From Geminicoccus roseus DSM 18922 (GTDB lineage Bacteria > Pseudomonadota > Alphaproteobacteria > Geminicoccales > Geminicoccaceae): a stretch of DNA of 64,000 nt. This document shows positions 1 to 8,702 of this stretch, piece by piece. The DNA lies in assembly GCF_000427665.1 (NCBI RefSeq), contig NZ_KE386572.1, positions 558,001 to 622,000 on the forward strand, read 5' to 3'. Under the pieces are notes generated by a model. That model worked only from the letters and a program-made list of their open reading frames with translations, was not told the DNA's origin and made no database searches. The translations under genes were made by a program, and so were the position numbers. Each line of letters starts with the position of its first letter. Position 1 is the first letter of the stretch.

Positions 1-589
1 ACCGGCCGAAGGTGGTGAAGGTCAGCACGATCGCGGTGACCACGAAGAAGAACAGCAAGAGCCAGATCTGGGTCGGCACGCCGAACAGCTCGCCCTGGCC
101 GAGCTGGAAGAACCAGTCGGGATAGCCTCGCACCGAACGGGCCTGGCTGATGCCTTCTGCCAACCCACGGTACAACGCCAGCGTCGCCAGGGTCATGATC
201 AGCGGCGGCACCCCGACCTTGGTGATGAACCAGCCGTTCATGAAGCCGGCCATGGCTCCGACGAGGATCGCCATGACGATGGCCAGTTCGAGCGGCAGGC
301 CGACATTCTTCCAGAACACGCCGAGCATGATCGCGCACAGGCCCATGATCGAGCCGACCGACAGGTCGATGCCGCCGGTGATGATGATGAAGGTCATCGG
401 CAGGGCCATCAACCCGACCTCGACCAGCAGACGGCCCTGGTTCAGGAGATTGCCGGTGGTCAGGAACTGCTCGGAGCGGAAGGCCAGGACGGCAACCGCC
501 GCGATCAGGACGAACAGCAGGATCGTCTCGTGGCGCTTCAGTCCGGCATAGCGCTCGTGATTGCCGGTGGCCGCGACGGCGGATGCCAT
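1..589 (-). CDS. Sugar ABC transporter permease, ribose type (partial, C-terminus outside window)
   Basis: Inner-membrane permease of a ribose-type (RbsC/BPD_transp_2) importer. The 196 visible codons carry an N-terminal cytoplasmic stretch, several hydrophobic segments and the family landmark ITGGIDLSVGS near residues 75-85, followed by a second landmark (PPLIMTLATLALYRG). It starts with ATG 589, preceded by an AAAGGTG ribosome site, 15 bp after the stop of the other permease. It is the third gene of a leftward operon ATPase-permease-permease, an order also seen in lsrACDB-like systems; the binding protein is probably beyond the left edge. The substrate cannot be read from the sequence. Confidence 0.9.
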   Translation of the reverse strand, partial: MASAVAATGNHERYAGLKRHETILLFVLIAAVAVLAFRSEQFLTTGNLLNQGRLLVEVGLMALPMTFIIITGGIDLSVGSIMGLCAIMLGVFWKNVGLPLELAIVMAILVGAMAGFMNGWFITKVGVPPLIMTLATLALYRGLAEGISQARSVRGYPDWFFQLGQGELFGVPTQIWLLLFFFVVTAIVLTFTTFGR

Positions 590-604
590 GGGCGTCACCT
601 TTCT

Positions 605-1594
605 CTAGCGATGCCGCGCGCGCTTCTTGCGGCGCGCGAGGTCAGCCAGCACGGTCAGGAGGATCAGCAGACCCTGCACAGCGCGCAGCCAGTAGGGGGA
701 AACATTGATGAACACGAGCGAGGAGCCGATCGCGGCGATCAGGATCGCGGCAAAGGTCGACCCGATGACCGTGCCAGTCCCGCCCAGGATGCTGACCCCG
801 CCCACCACCGAGGCGGTGATGACGGTGAGTTCCAGGTTCGGCGGCACCGTGGACTGGATCACCGAAAGCTGCGTGGCGAACAGGATCGCCGCGATCCCGG
901 CGAAGAAGCCGTGAATGATGAACACGATGAACACCGTGCGCTTGCGGTCGATCCCGGCAAGGCGCGCAGCCTCCGCGTTTCCGCCGACCGCGTAGATCGA
1001 CCGGCCGAACCCGGAATAGCGCATCCAGAAGGCCGCAAGCGCGGTCAGCACGATCATGAACCAGACCGCCATCGGCACGCCCAGCGGGCGGAGCTGTGCC
1101 AGCTGGTAGCCGTCCGGCAGATTGTTGATCCAGGCGCCGGCGGTGACGCTGATCAGGCCGCCTTTCAGGATCGAGAGCATGCCCAGCGTCACGACGATCG
1201 ACGGCACCCTCATATAGGCGACCAGCCAGCCGTTGACCGCCGAGACAGCCATTCCCACCAGGATCGGCAGGGTCCAGGCCAGCCAGAGCGGCCAGCCGTT
1301 GACCGCCAGGGTTCCGGAGATGACCGCGAGGACGCCGATCAGGGAACCCACCGAGACGTCGATGTTGCCGGAGACGATCACCATCGACATCCCGATGGCG
1401 GCCACCGCGATGTAGGCGTTGCCCAGGAAGATCGAGGACAAATTGTTCGCCGACAGAAAGCGCTGGTTGTAGGCGCCCACCGTCAGGAACAGGACCACGA
1501 TCGCGATCAGCAGGATGCCTTCCTGGCTGAACACGAACCGCCGCAGCTTGGTGCTCAAGGTGGGTGATGACGCGAGGGCGACGCTGGCTGCCAT
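605..1594 (-). CDS. Sugar ABC transporter permease, ribose type
   Basis: Second membrane subunit of the same importer, 329 aa from ATG 1594. A longer in-frame start at 1615 exists, but it lies inside the ATPase gene and has no ribosome site, whereas 1594 begins one base after the ATPase stop. About 8-10 hydrophobic segments are visible with the RbsC-type landmarks IVSGNIDVSVGS and PSIVVTLGMLSILKGG, and the loop GGNAEAARLAGI typical of these permeases. It presumably pairs with the permease at 1-589 as a heterodimer. The C-terminus is basic (ARRKKRARHR). Confidence 0.92.
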   Translation of the reverse strand: MAASVALASSPTLSTKLRRFVFSQEGILLIAIVVLFLTVGAYNQRFLSANNLSSIFLGNAYIAVAAIGMSMVIVSGNIDVSVGSLIGVLAVISGTLAVNGWPLWLAWTLPILVGMAVSAVNGWLVAYMRVPSIVVTLGMLSILKGGLISVTAGAWINNLPDGYQLAQLRPLGVPMAVWFMIVLTALAAFWMRYSGFGRSIYAVGGNAEAARLAGIDRKRTVFIVFIIHGFFAGIAAILFATQLSVIQSTVPPNLELTVITASVVGGVSILGGTGTVIGSTFAAILIAAIGSSLVFINVSPYWLRAVQGLLILLTVLADLARRKKRARHR

Positions 1595-1595
1595 C

Positions 1596-3113
1596 TCAGG
1601 CCGCCCGATCGGCATCGTTGATGCGCATCATGGCCCCGGCGATCCTCTCCTGGGTCGCCTCGGCGCGGTCGAAGCCGGCGACGATGCGCCCTTCGCGCAT
1701 CACCAGCACTCGATCGCTCATCCCAAGCACCTCCGGCAGTTCGCTCGAAATCATCAGGACGGCCAAGCCTTCGGCGGCCAGCTCGCTCATGATCCGGTGG
1801 ATCTCCGCCTTGGCACCGACGTCGATGCCGCGGGTCGGCTCGTCCAGGATCAGGATGCGTGGATTGGTGGCCAGCCACTTGGACAGCACCACCTTCTGCT
1901 GGTTGCCGCCGGACAGCTTGCCGACCACCTGCTCCATGCTGCTTGCCCGGATCTTGAGACGGTCGATGTCCCGGCTGGCCAGCTCCTGCTCGCCCTTGCG
2001 GTTCACGAAGAAGAAACGGGCGATGTCGTTCAGGATGGCCAGCGACACGTTCTCGCGGATCCGCATCGGCCGGATCAGCCCCTGGATGCCGCGATCCTCC
2101 GGGACATAGGCGATGCCGTGGCGCTTGGCGTCGGCCGGGCTGCGGATGGTCACCGGCTTGCCATCGATCAGGATCTGCCCGGAGGCCGCCGGGGTGACGC
2201 CGAACAGGATCTGGGCGAGCTCGCTTCGGCCCGAGCCGACCAGGCCGGCAAGGCCGACGATCTCGCCGGCACGCAGGGTCAGGCTGGCTTCCTCGACCGT
2301 TCCGGGGAAGGCGACACTGCGGGCTTCCAACAGAGTGGCGCCGGGGGTCGCCTGCCGATGCGGGTAGAGCTGGTCGATGGTGCGGCCGACCATCAGCGAG
2401 ATCAGCTGCGGTTCGGTGACATCCTGGACGTCATGGGTGCCGACATACTCGCCGTCGCGAAGCACCGTCACCCGGTCAGCCAGATCGAAGATCTCCACCA
2501 GCCGGTGGCTGATATAGATGATCCCCACCCCGCGTTCGCGCAGTCGCCGCACGATTCCGAACAGCCGCTCGACATCGGCCTCGGTCAGGGCGGCCGTCGG
2601 CTCGTCCATGATCAGCACGCGGGCGTTCATCGACAATGCCTTGGCGATCTCGACGCGCTGGCGGTTTCCCACCGACAGCGCACCCACCGGGGCATCAGGA
2701 TCCAGATCGTGGATGTCGAGGGACGTCAGTATCTCGGCGGTACGCTCGCGCATCGAGTCCCAGTCGATGCCGCCCCAGGCCAGGCGCGGGGCGTGCCCCA
2801 TGAACACGTTCTCGGCGACCGAGAGTTCGGGGAAAAGCAGGAGCTCCTGGTAGATCGCAGCGATGCCGGCAGCCTGAGCCTCCTGGGGGCTGGAGAAGCG
2901 CACCGGCCGGCCGTCAACATAGAGGGTGCCCTCATCCGGGGCATGCACACCCGACATCGCCTTGATCAGGGTCGACTTGCCGGCGCCATTCTCCCCAAGC
3001 AACGCATGGACCTCGCCCGGACGCACGTCGAAGCTCACCCCGCGCAGGGCACGCACCCCGGGGAAGGACTTGACGATGTTCTCGAGGCGCAGGACAGGGG
3101 TGACGGTGGCCAT
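1596..3113 (-). CDS. Sugar ABC transporter ATP-binding protein (RbsA/MglA type, two ATPase domains)
   Basis: Double-domain ATPase of about 505 aa, the usual RbsA/MglA length, energising the two downstream permeases. The first half has Walker A GENGAGKST, signature LSVGNRQR and Walker B VLIMDEPTAALTE. The second half has the degenerate P-loop region GLVGSGRSE normal for this family, signature LSGGNQQK and LILDEPTRGIDVGAK. ATG 3113 is chosen because the family N-terminus (VLRLENIVKSFPG) begins just after it; the frame stays open upstream but is not conserved-looking. First visible gene of the leftward operon; 254 bp separate it from the divergent membrane protein gene. Substrate unknown. Confidence 0.93.
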   Translation of the reverse strand: MATVTPVLRLENIVKSFPGVRALRGVSFDVRPGEVHALLGENGAGKSTLIKAMSGVHAPDEGTLYVDGRPVRFSSPQEAQAAGIAAIYQELLLFPELSVAENVFMGHAPRLAWGGIDWDSMRERTAEILTSLDIHDLDPDAPVGALSVGNRQRVEIAKALSMNARVLIMDEPTAALTEADVERLFGIVRRLRERGVGIIYISHRLVEIFDLADRVTVLRDGEYVGTHDVQDVTEPQLISLMVGRTIDQLYPHRQATPGATLLEARSVAFPGTVEEASLTLRAGEIVGLAGLVGSGRSELAQILFGVTPAASGQILIDGKPVTIRSPADAKRHGIAYVPEDRGIQGLIRPMRIRENVSLAILNDIARFFFVNRKGEQELASRDIDRLKIRASSMEQVVGKLSGGNQQKVVLSKWLATNPRILILDEPTRGIDVGAKAEIHRIMSELAAEGLAVLMISSELPEVLGMSDRVLVMREGRIVAGFDRAEATQERIAGAMMRINDADRAA

Positions 3114-3367
3114 CAGGCGCTTCCCGCGATCGGGCGCCACAGGCATCGTTCTACCGGCCCAAATAGTCGGATCATTCCCCCTCCTGATCTTACACAGACC
3201 AATGGGCACCTTGTTCCGTCGGGTCAAGACCGACGATCCTGGGCGCTTTTCGCAGGCACCGCCTCCGCCAGATCCTCCTCCCGGACCGGACAAAATGTGC
3301 GATCGGGAACGATTGCGATGCCTCCCGGTTGCCGATCCGAAAACCCGATCGGGTGGAGTGGAATTTG

Positions 3368-4444
3368 ATGATGTCGCAAGAGCCCCGGGTCGGCCGAAGC
3401 CCCCTGGACCGGCACAAATCCAGAACGGCCACCGCGATCTGGTCGGCCATCGGGATCGCACTGGCGCTGGGGATCGTGGCGCTGGTCCATGAAGCGCTGC
3501 TGCTGTTCTTCGCGGGTGTCCTGCTGGCAGTGTTCCTGCGGGCACTGACCCGTCGGCTGGCCGGCTGGACCAACCTGCCGGAATCGGCCTCGCTCGCGAT
3601 CGTCCTTCTTTTCCTCACCGCCCTTGGCGTTGGGGGCCTCCTGTTCGCTGCGGGCCCGGTGTCCAGCCAGATCCAGGAACTGCTGGAGCAGGCCCCCCGC
3701 AGCTGGGATCGCCTGCAGGATGTCGTCGCCCAGCGACTTCCCGATGAGGGACCGCTGGCCGACGCCCCGCAGAAGCTTGCCGAGGCCGACAGCTCGCGGA
3801 TCGTCGAGTTGATGGGGACTGGTTTCGGCGCCGTCACCCGCGCCCTGGGGGCAGTGGGAAGCGGATTCGTGATCCTGATCCTCGGCATCTATCTGGCGGC
3901 CGACCCGCCTCTCTACCGGCGGGGTGCCGTGCGTCTGCTGCCGTTGCGCTATCGGGGCCGGGCCATCCAGGTCCTGGAGCTGGCCGGAGAGAAGCTGGAG
4001 GGCTGGATTCTCGGCACCCTGATCTCGGCCAGCATCGTCGGCACGCTGACCTGGGCGGGGCTGTGGCTGCTGGGGATCCCGATGGCGCTGATCCTGGCAC
4101 TGATCGCGACCGTGCTCACCTTCGTGCCGAACATCGGCCCGCTGGTGTCGGTCGTCCCTGCGATCCTGGTGGCGCTGGGCGAAGGTTGGGCCATCGCCGC
4201 CGCCGTCCTGGCTCTTTATGTCGTGGTGCAGACCATCGAGAGCTACCTGATCACGCCGGTGATCCAGCAACATACCGTAGACCTGCCGCCGGTCGTCATT
4301 CTGGTCTCGCAGATCGCCATGGGCATCCTGTTCGGAGTACTGGGCGTGGCGATCGCCATGCCGCTGGCCGCCGTCGCGATGGTTGCGATCCAGGAGCTAT
4401 GGGTGAAAGACCAGATCGAGCATCGCCCCGTGCACGAGGGCTGA
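3368..4444 (+). CDS. AI-2E/PerM (UPF0118) family membrane transporter
   Basis: Polytopic inner-membrane protein of about 358 aa, the standard size for the AI-2E transporter/PerM family. Members export or take up small molecules (TqsA exports autoinducer-2) or act as Na+/H+ antiporters, so the substrate is uncertain. Paired hydrophobic segments at the N-terminus, a central soluble region rich in acidic residues and a C-terminal membrane bundle with the family-typical TFVPNIGPLVSVVPAILVAL and a conserved-looking SYLITPVIQ are visible. ATG 3368 follows a GGTGGAG ribosome site 10 bases upstream; a TTG at 3329 is also in frame. Monocistronic. Confidence 0.88.
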   Translation: MMSQEPRVGRSPLDRHKSRTATAIWSAIGIALALGIVALVHEALLLFFAGVLLAVFLRALTRRLAGWTNLPESASLAIVLLFLTALGVGGLLFAAGPVSSQIQELLEQAPRSWDRLQDVVAQRLPDEGPLADAPQKLAEADSSRIVELMGTGFGAVTRALGAVGSGFVILILGIYLAADPPLYRRGAVRLLPLRYRGRAIQVLELAGEKLEGWILGTLISASIVGTLTWAGLWLLGIPMALILALIATVLTFVPNIGPLVSVVPAILVALGEGWAIAAAVLALYVVVQTIESYLITPVIQQHTVDLPPVVILVSQIAMGILFGVLGVAIAMPLAAVAMVAIQELWVKDQIEHRPVHEG

Positions 4445-4800
4445 CTGGCGACCGCCGTCGCTCAAGCCGTCTGTCGAGGTGGGTGTCAGATCAGGCGGCC
4501 TGTCCGGCACGCATCGTTCTGTTGCGTTCCTGCTTTCTTGCGGCCGGGATGACGGAGATTGGAGTCGCGCGAGCCATCCCCGGCTAGAGGCGGAGGTCGT
4601 GAAGCTGCAAGCTGCCCAATGGGGCTGTTGCGCCCGCATGAGCACGGGGAAAGGGGCGTACCAAGCATTCCAGTGCGGCTCCTGCCAAAAAAGCACATCG
4701 CCGAGTCTCACCGGCTGATCCTCAGCCCTGTCCCCACAAGTGACATTGCGGCTTCCTTCGGATTTAGCTCATAATTTATGAAAGTTGTTCGGAGAGCACG
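4445..4800. other. Intergenic stretch, no gene recognised; weak promoter at its right end
   Basis: No protein family, RNA gene or repeat could be recognised in these 356 bases. Short open frames exist on both strands but none has a convincing start or composition. The last 60 bases turn markedly AT-richer; TTGCGG (4746-4751) and CATAAT (4770-4775), 18 bp apart, could be the promoter of the transglycosylase gene, followed by its GGAGAG ribosome site at 4791. Confidence 0.5.
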
Positions 4801-6249
4801 TTGCTGTCCCTGCCGCCACCCCGCCGGCTCCTGTCCCGTCGCCTCCTGCTCACGGCCGCCACCGCGACTGCTCTGCCGTTCCGGCTGAGGGCCAGCGAGG
4901 ACTTCGGCGCACCAAGTGCCGAGATCGATCCCTTGATGCGGGTGGCGCTCGCCCCCTGGACCGGCGACCTGGACGGGATGATCAAGCGTGGCTTTGTCCG
5001 CATAGCCGTGCCGTTCGGGCTGGCGACCTGTTTCTTCGACGGCCCCCATACGATCGGGCCGACCTATGATCTCCTGATGGAGTTCGAGAAGTCGCTGCGT
5101 CAGAGCCTGGGCAAGCGAGGGGCCGGCCTGTCCCTGATGATCCTGCCAACAGCGCGCGACGACCTGTTCCCGGCGCTGCTCGAAGGGCGGGCCGACATCG
5201 CCGCCGGCAACCTGACCCTGACCTCGGAGCGGGCGGCAGTGGTCGATTTTGCCAAGCCGTTCCGGAGCGACGTGCGCGAACTGCCGGTCACCGGCCCGGC
5301 GATGCCGGTCCTGCGCAGCTTCGAGGACCTGCTCGCGACCGAGGTGCATGTGCGCCGCTCGTCGAGCTTCTTCGAGCATCTGAGCGAGTTGAACGCGCAG
5401 CGGGCGGCGGCTGGACAGCGACCAATCCCTGTGGTGGCGGCGGACGAAAACCTTCAGGTCGAGGACCTGCTGGAAATGGTCAATGTCGGCCTGATCCCGG
5501 CCACGATCGCCGACGATCCGGAGGCGCTGTTCCTGGCCCAGGCACTGCACCAGATCAGGGTGCACGAGGATTTTCCGCTGCGGGACAACCAGCAGATCGG
5601 CTGGGCGGTACGCAAGAACAGCCCCAAGCTGCGTCAGCAGATCGATGACTTCATGGAACGCAACGCGAAAGGCACCCTGATCGGCAATGTGATCATCGGC
5701 AGATATCTGGGCGATATCGATTGGATCAGGAACTCGTTATCCGAACAGGATCAGCAGCGCTTGCGGGAGATTTCGAGCTTTATCCAGACCTACGCCACTC
5801 GCTATGCGTTCGACTGGCTGATGATCACCGCCCAGGCCTATCAGGAATCCGGCCTGGACCAGTCCAAGCTCAGCCCCAGGGGTGCGGTAGGGGTCATGCA
5901 GGTTCTGCCGACCACCGCCGCGGATCCGAATGTCGGCATCCCCGAGATCCAGGAACTCGAGCCCAACATCCATGCCGGGGTAAAGTATCTGCGCTTCCTG
6001 AAGGACCGCTATTTCAGCGAGCCCGGCATGACCTCGCTGGACCGGTTGTTGTTCTCGTTCGCCGGATACAATGCCGGCCCGAGCAGCATCAGAACGGCCC
6101 GGACCGAGGCGGCCCGGATGGGCTATGACCCCGATGTCTGGTTCAACAGCGTCGAGATCGCGGCCGGGCGCACCATCAGCCGCGAGCCGGTGACCTATGT
6201 CCGCAACATCTACAAGTACTATGTGGCCTATCGCCTGCTGACCACCTGA
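4801..6249 (+). CDS. Exported transglycosylase: SBP_bac_3 domain fused to SLT (MltF-like)
   Basis: Predicted periplasmic peptidoglycan lytic transglycosylase, 482 aa. The N-terminus has an arginine pair inside SRRLLLT followed by a hydrophobic stretch, a Tat-like or Sec signal without a lipobox. Residues about 60-310 resemble a type-3 amino-acid binding fold (start FVRIAVPFGLATCFFDG). The C-terminal 150 residues are an SLT/GEWL domain with catalytic Glu in AQAYQESGLD (E349), then SPRGAVGVMQVLP and AGYNAGP. MltF has the same domain order but a short signal or lipid anchor. Start is TTG 4801, supported by GGAGAG at 4791-4796. It cleaves murein glycan; the binding domain would sense or regulate. 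Confidence 0.88.
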   Translation: MLSLPPPRRLLSRRLLLTAATATALPFRLRASEDFGAPSAEIDPLMRVALAPWTGDLDGMIKRGFVRIAVPFGLATCFFDGPHTIGPTYDLLMEFEKSLRQSLGKRGAGLSLMILPTARDDLFPALLEGRADIAAGNLTLTSERAAVVDFAKPFRSDVRELPVTGPAMPVLRSFEDLLATEVHVRRSSSFFEHLSELNAQRAAAGQRPIPVVAADENLQVEDLLEMVNVGLIPATIADDPEALFLAQALHQIRVHEDFPLRDNQQIGWAVRKNSPKLRQQIDDFMERNAKGTLIGNVIIGRYLGDIDWIRNSLSEQDQQRLREISSFIQTYATRYAFDWLMITAQAYQESGLDQSKLSPRGAVGVMQVLPTTAADPNVGIPEIQELEPNIHAGVKYLRFLKDRYFSEPGMTSLDRLLFSFAGYNAGPSSIRTARTEAARMGYDPDVWFNSVEIAAGRTISREPVTYVRNIYKYYVAYRLLTT

Positions 6250-6265
6250 GGACGGCAGGAGGAGG

Positions 6266-6301
6266 AAGCCTGCCCACCATCCTCAATGGTGGGCAGGGCT
6301 T
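6266..6301. terminator. Bidirectional terminator between convergent genes
   Basis: A 15-bp stem (6266-6280 with 6286-6301, one bulged G) around a 5-base loop sits exactly between the stop codons of two convergent genes (6249 and 6307). The A-rich left and T-rich right feet are short, as is usual in GC-rich genomes. Confidence 0.8.
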
Positions 6302-6306
6302 TGGCG

Positions 6307-8517
6307 TCAGTTGCTGGCGGGCAGCGCCCCCAGGTCGAGGAAGCGGCTCTCGCCCAGGGAGTCGTCGACCCCGTCATTGTCGGAGACCATCACGAGGCGA
6401 CCGTCCGGCAGCATCGCCAGCCCTTCGATCTTCTCGATGGTCCAACCGTTCAGCCCCTGCAGGACCGGCAGGATATTGACGGCGGTGGTCTTGTCGACGA
6501 CCGGCAGATCCTGGCCAGCGGGCATGGGCGTCACGTCGCTGAGATCGACCAGGGTCACCTTCTTGATCGCCGCTGCCGGGCCGCCCTGATTGTCGCGCTC
6601 GATCAGCGCCAGGCGCTGGTCGTCCAGAGCGGTCACCTCCGACAGGCCCACCCAGCCCTTCCCGGCAGGCGCATCCAACGGATACCGCACGAAGGTCCAC
6701 TCGCCAGTGGCAGGAGCATAAAAGGCGAGCTTGGCGTGGTTCTCGGGATCGTCCTTCCAGCCACGCTGGATGGCGACGACGACACGTTCCTCGTCACCTT
6801 CACCGATGAGGGCGACGCCCTCGAAGCCGAATCGGATCGCCTGGTCCGCGATCTCCTTGGGCAGTTCGATTTCCTTTTCGACCGCACCGTCGGCGGACAC
6901 GGCGAGCAGGATGTTCTGGGTCGGGTTCTTCTCCCGCTCCATGTTGCCTTCAGATGCCAGCCAGAAGCCGCCATCGGCGCGCAGGGCGATGCCTTCCAGA
7001 TCATAGCCGAAGGGTTGACCGTCCTTGGTCACCTGGATGGACCGCACGATCTCGGCAGGCTTCTTCGAGACGTCGACCTCGAAGATCTTCGAGGTGGCAT
7101 AATAGCTGTCGGAGACGGCGAACAGCTTGCCGTCCGACCCCGCGACCATGCCGGACAAGGCACCGAACCCGATCGGCGCACCGTCGTGGTCGGTCGAGAC
7201 AATCGAGGGATAGGAGGGGTTCTCGGTCCCGTACTCGTACACCATCACGTTGGAACGGACAGCGTCCTCGGCCGAATCGACCTCGGCGGCAACCACGAAC
7301 AGGTTGCGCTCCGGGATCGCGAGCAGCCCTTCGGGGGCGACGCCCGTGGGCAGCACCTGCCGGAACTCGGGAGCGGCATCGGCACCCTTATCGGCGAACA
7401 CCGACACCATGTTGGCCCGCTCCGAGCCGACGAAGATCAGTTCCTCGCCGCCGAACGTGCCGACCTCGATGCCTTCCGGCTCCCCGCCCTTCTTCGACGC
7501 GCGGCTGGCCGGGTAGTGGCCGTGCCGGATCGCCAGATGCTCCAGCAGGTTGCCGCTGTCGTAGAGCACCTCGCCGCTCTGGTCGAAGATGGTGAAGCCG
7601 CGCGATCCGCCCTTCCAGTCGCCCTCGTTGGCCGTCACGACCCGGTTCCCGGACAGCCAGCCGATCGCGTCGGGCTCGCGCGCAACGTCCTTCAGGCTGC
7701 CGTTCGGCTCGATCACCTTGTCCTTGGAGGTCGGGATCCGGTCGAGATCCACCGAGCCTGCCGGGAAGTTGCCGGTCACCTCGCCGCTGGCCGCGTCGAC
7801 CAGCACGATGTGGTTGTTCTCCTGCAGCGTCACCGCGACGATGCCGGCCTCGTTGATGTCGACGAATTCCGGCTCCGGATCATCGCCGGCGATCGCAGCC
7901 AGCCCTGTCACGTCGACCTTGCGGGCGCTGTCGCAGTTGGCGGGCATGCCATCGCCGTCGAGGTCCAGGATCGACAGATGGCCGGGCGGCATCTGCGGGA
8001 TGGCACCGTCGTTCAGGTCCTCATCCCGTTCGTTCTCGATCGCGACTGCAAGGTACTTGCCGTCCTTGCTCGCGGCGACCGAATCCGGCTGGCCGCCGAC
8101 ATCACAGCGGGCCGCGACCTTGCGTGAAGCGAGGTCGACCGCCACCACCTCGCCGGAAGGTTTGGTATAGCTCGCCGAGGTGTTGACGCCGACCAGGACC
8201 GTGCTGCCGACCACGGTGACCGAGGTCGGCTCGCCATCCATCTCGATCTCGCCCAGGGGCTTGGGCGCCTTGGGATCGGTGATGTCGATGAAGCCGATCC
8301 GCTCGTTCGGGCTGTTGCTGTAGACCAGCGTCATGCCGTCCGGGCTGGCCGTGATGATCTCCGCACTGGTCTCCGTGGCCGGATCGGCACCGTCCGGAAG
8401 ATTGGTGTAGACGGGGAAGGTCGCGACCCGCTCGAAATACGCGGCCGAGGCGGGTGCTGCCGCCATCACCAGGGCACTTGCCGCGCCCACCATCAGATGC
8501 TGCCTCAGACGCCTCAT
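6307..8517 (-). CDS. Secreted phytase-like / esterase-like beta-propeller protein
   Basis: Exported protein of about 736 aa. The first 27 residues form a Sec signal ending ASA-AY. The body is repetitive in the manner of beta-propellers: an N-terminal half of YVTN/choice-of-anchor-I style repeats (SPDGMTLVYSNSPNERIGFIDI, GQPDSVAASKDGKYLAVAIEN, GVAPEGLLAIPERNLFVVAAE) and a C-terminal half matching the 'esterase-like activity of phytase' family (YDLEGIALRADGGFWLASEGN). Start ATG 8517 has GGGGGAC upstream. Phosphoesterase activity is a family-level inference; no phosphate-binding residues can be proven here. Monocistronic, convergent with the transglycosylase. Confidence 0.8.
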   Translation of the reverse strand: MRRLRQHLMVGAASALVMAAAPASAAYFERVATFPVYTNLPDGADPATETSAEIITASPDGMTLVYSNSPNERIGFIDITDPKAPKPLGEIEMDGEPTSVTVVGSTVLVGVNTSASYTKPSGEVVAVDLASRKVAARCDVGGQPDSVAASKDGKYLAVAIENERDEDLNDGAIPQMPPGHLSILDLDGDGMPANCDSARKVDVTGLAAIAGDDPEPEFVDINEAGIVAVTLQENNHIVLVDAASGEVTGNFPAGSVDLDRIPTSKDKVIEPNGSLKDVAREPDAIGWLSGNRVVTANEGDWKGGSRGFTIFDQSGEVLYDSGNLLEHLAIRHGHYPASRASKKGGEPEGIEVGTFGGEELIFVGSERANMVSVFADKGADAAPEFRQVLPTGVAPEGLLAIPERNLFVVAAEVDSAEDAVRSNVMVYEYGTENPSYPSIVSTDHDGAPIGFGALSGMVAGSDGKLFAVSDSYYATSKIFEVDVSKKPAEIVRSIQVTKDGQPFGYDLEGIALRADGGFWLASEGNMEREKNPTQNILLAVSADGAVEKEIELPKEIADQAIRFGFEGVALIGEGDEERVVVAIQRGWKDDPENHAKLAFYAPATGEWTFVRYPLDAPAGKGWVGLSEVTALDDQRLALIERDNQGGPAAAIKKVTLVDLSDVTPMPAGQDLPVVDKTTAVNILPVLQGLNGWTIEKIEGLAMLPDGRLVMVSDNDGVDDSLGESRFLDLGALPASN

Positions 8518-8702
8518 GCCTCGTCCCCCGCAATGATGCCGTGTTGTCCATCGACTGTGCCGGGGTTTGGAGCCCGTCCGAGACAGTCTCATGATCGTCT
8601 TGCGACAGCTCCATGGCGGGGATGCCTGGCCGGCCTGGACATCGGCGCTGCAGCGGCATAGCCCTTCGAGCTGGCAGTGTGCAGGAAAGCGCGAGAGATC
8701 CG

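Noticed and set aside
1515-3368. Long open frame on the plus strand over the sugar ATPase gene
   Set aside because: It is antisense to a complete RbsA-type ATPase with all motifs; its composition (His/Asp/Arg/Gln rich) is that of a high-GC shadow frame.
4479-4718. Short frames in the gap before the transglycosylase gene
   Set aside because: No ribosome site, no recognisable domain, and overlapping frames on both strands look equally good. Left as intergenic.
6286-8127. 613-codon frame opposite the phytase-like gene
   Set aside because: Shadow of a gene with a clear signal peptide and family motifs; the frame also runs through the terminator at 6266-6301.
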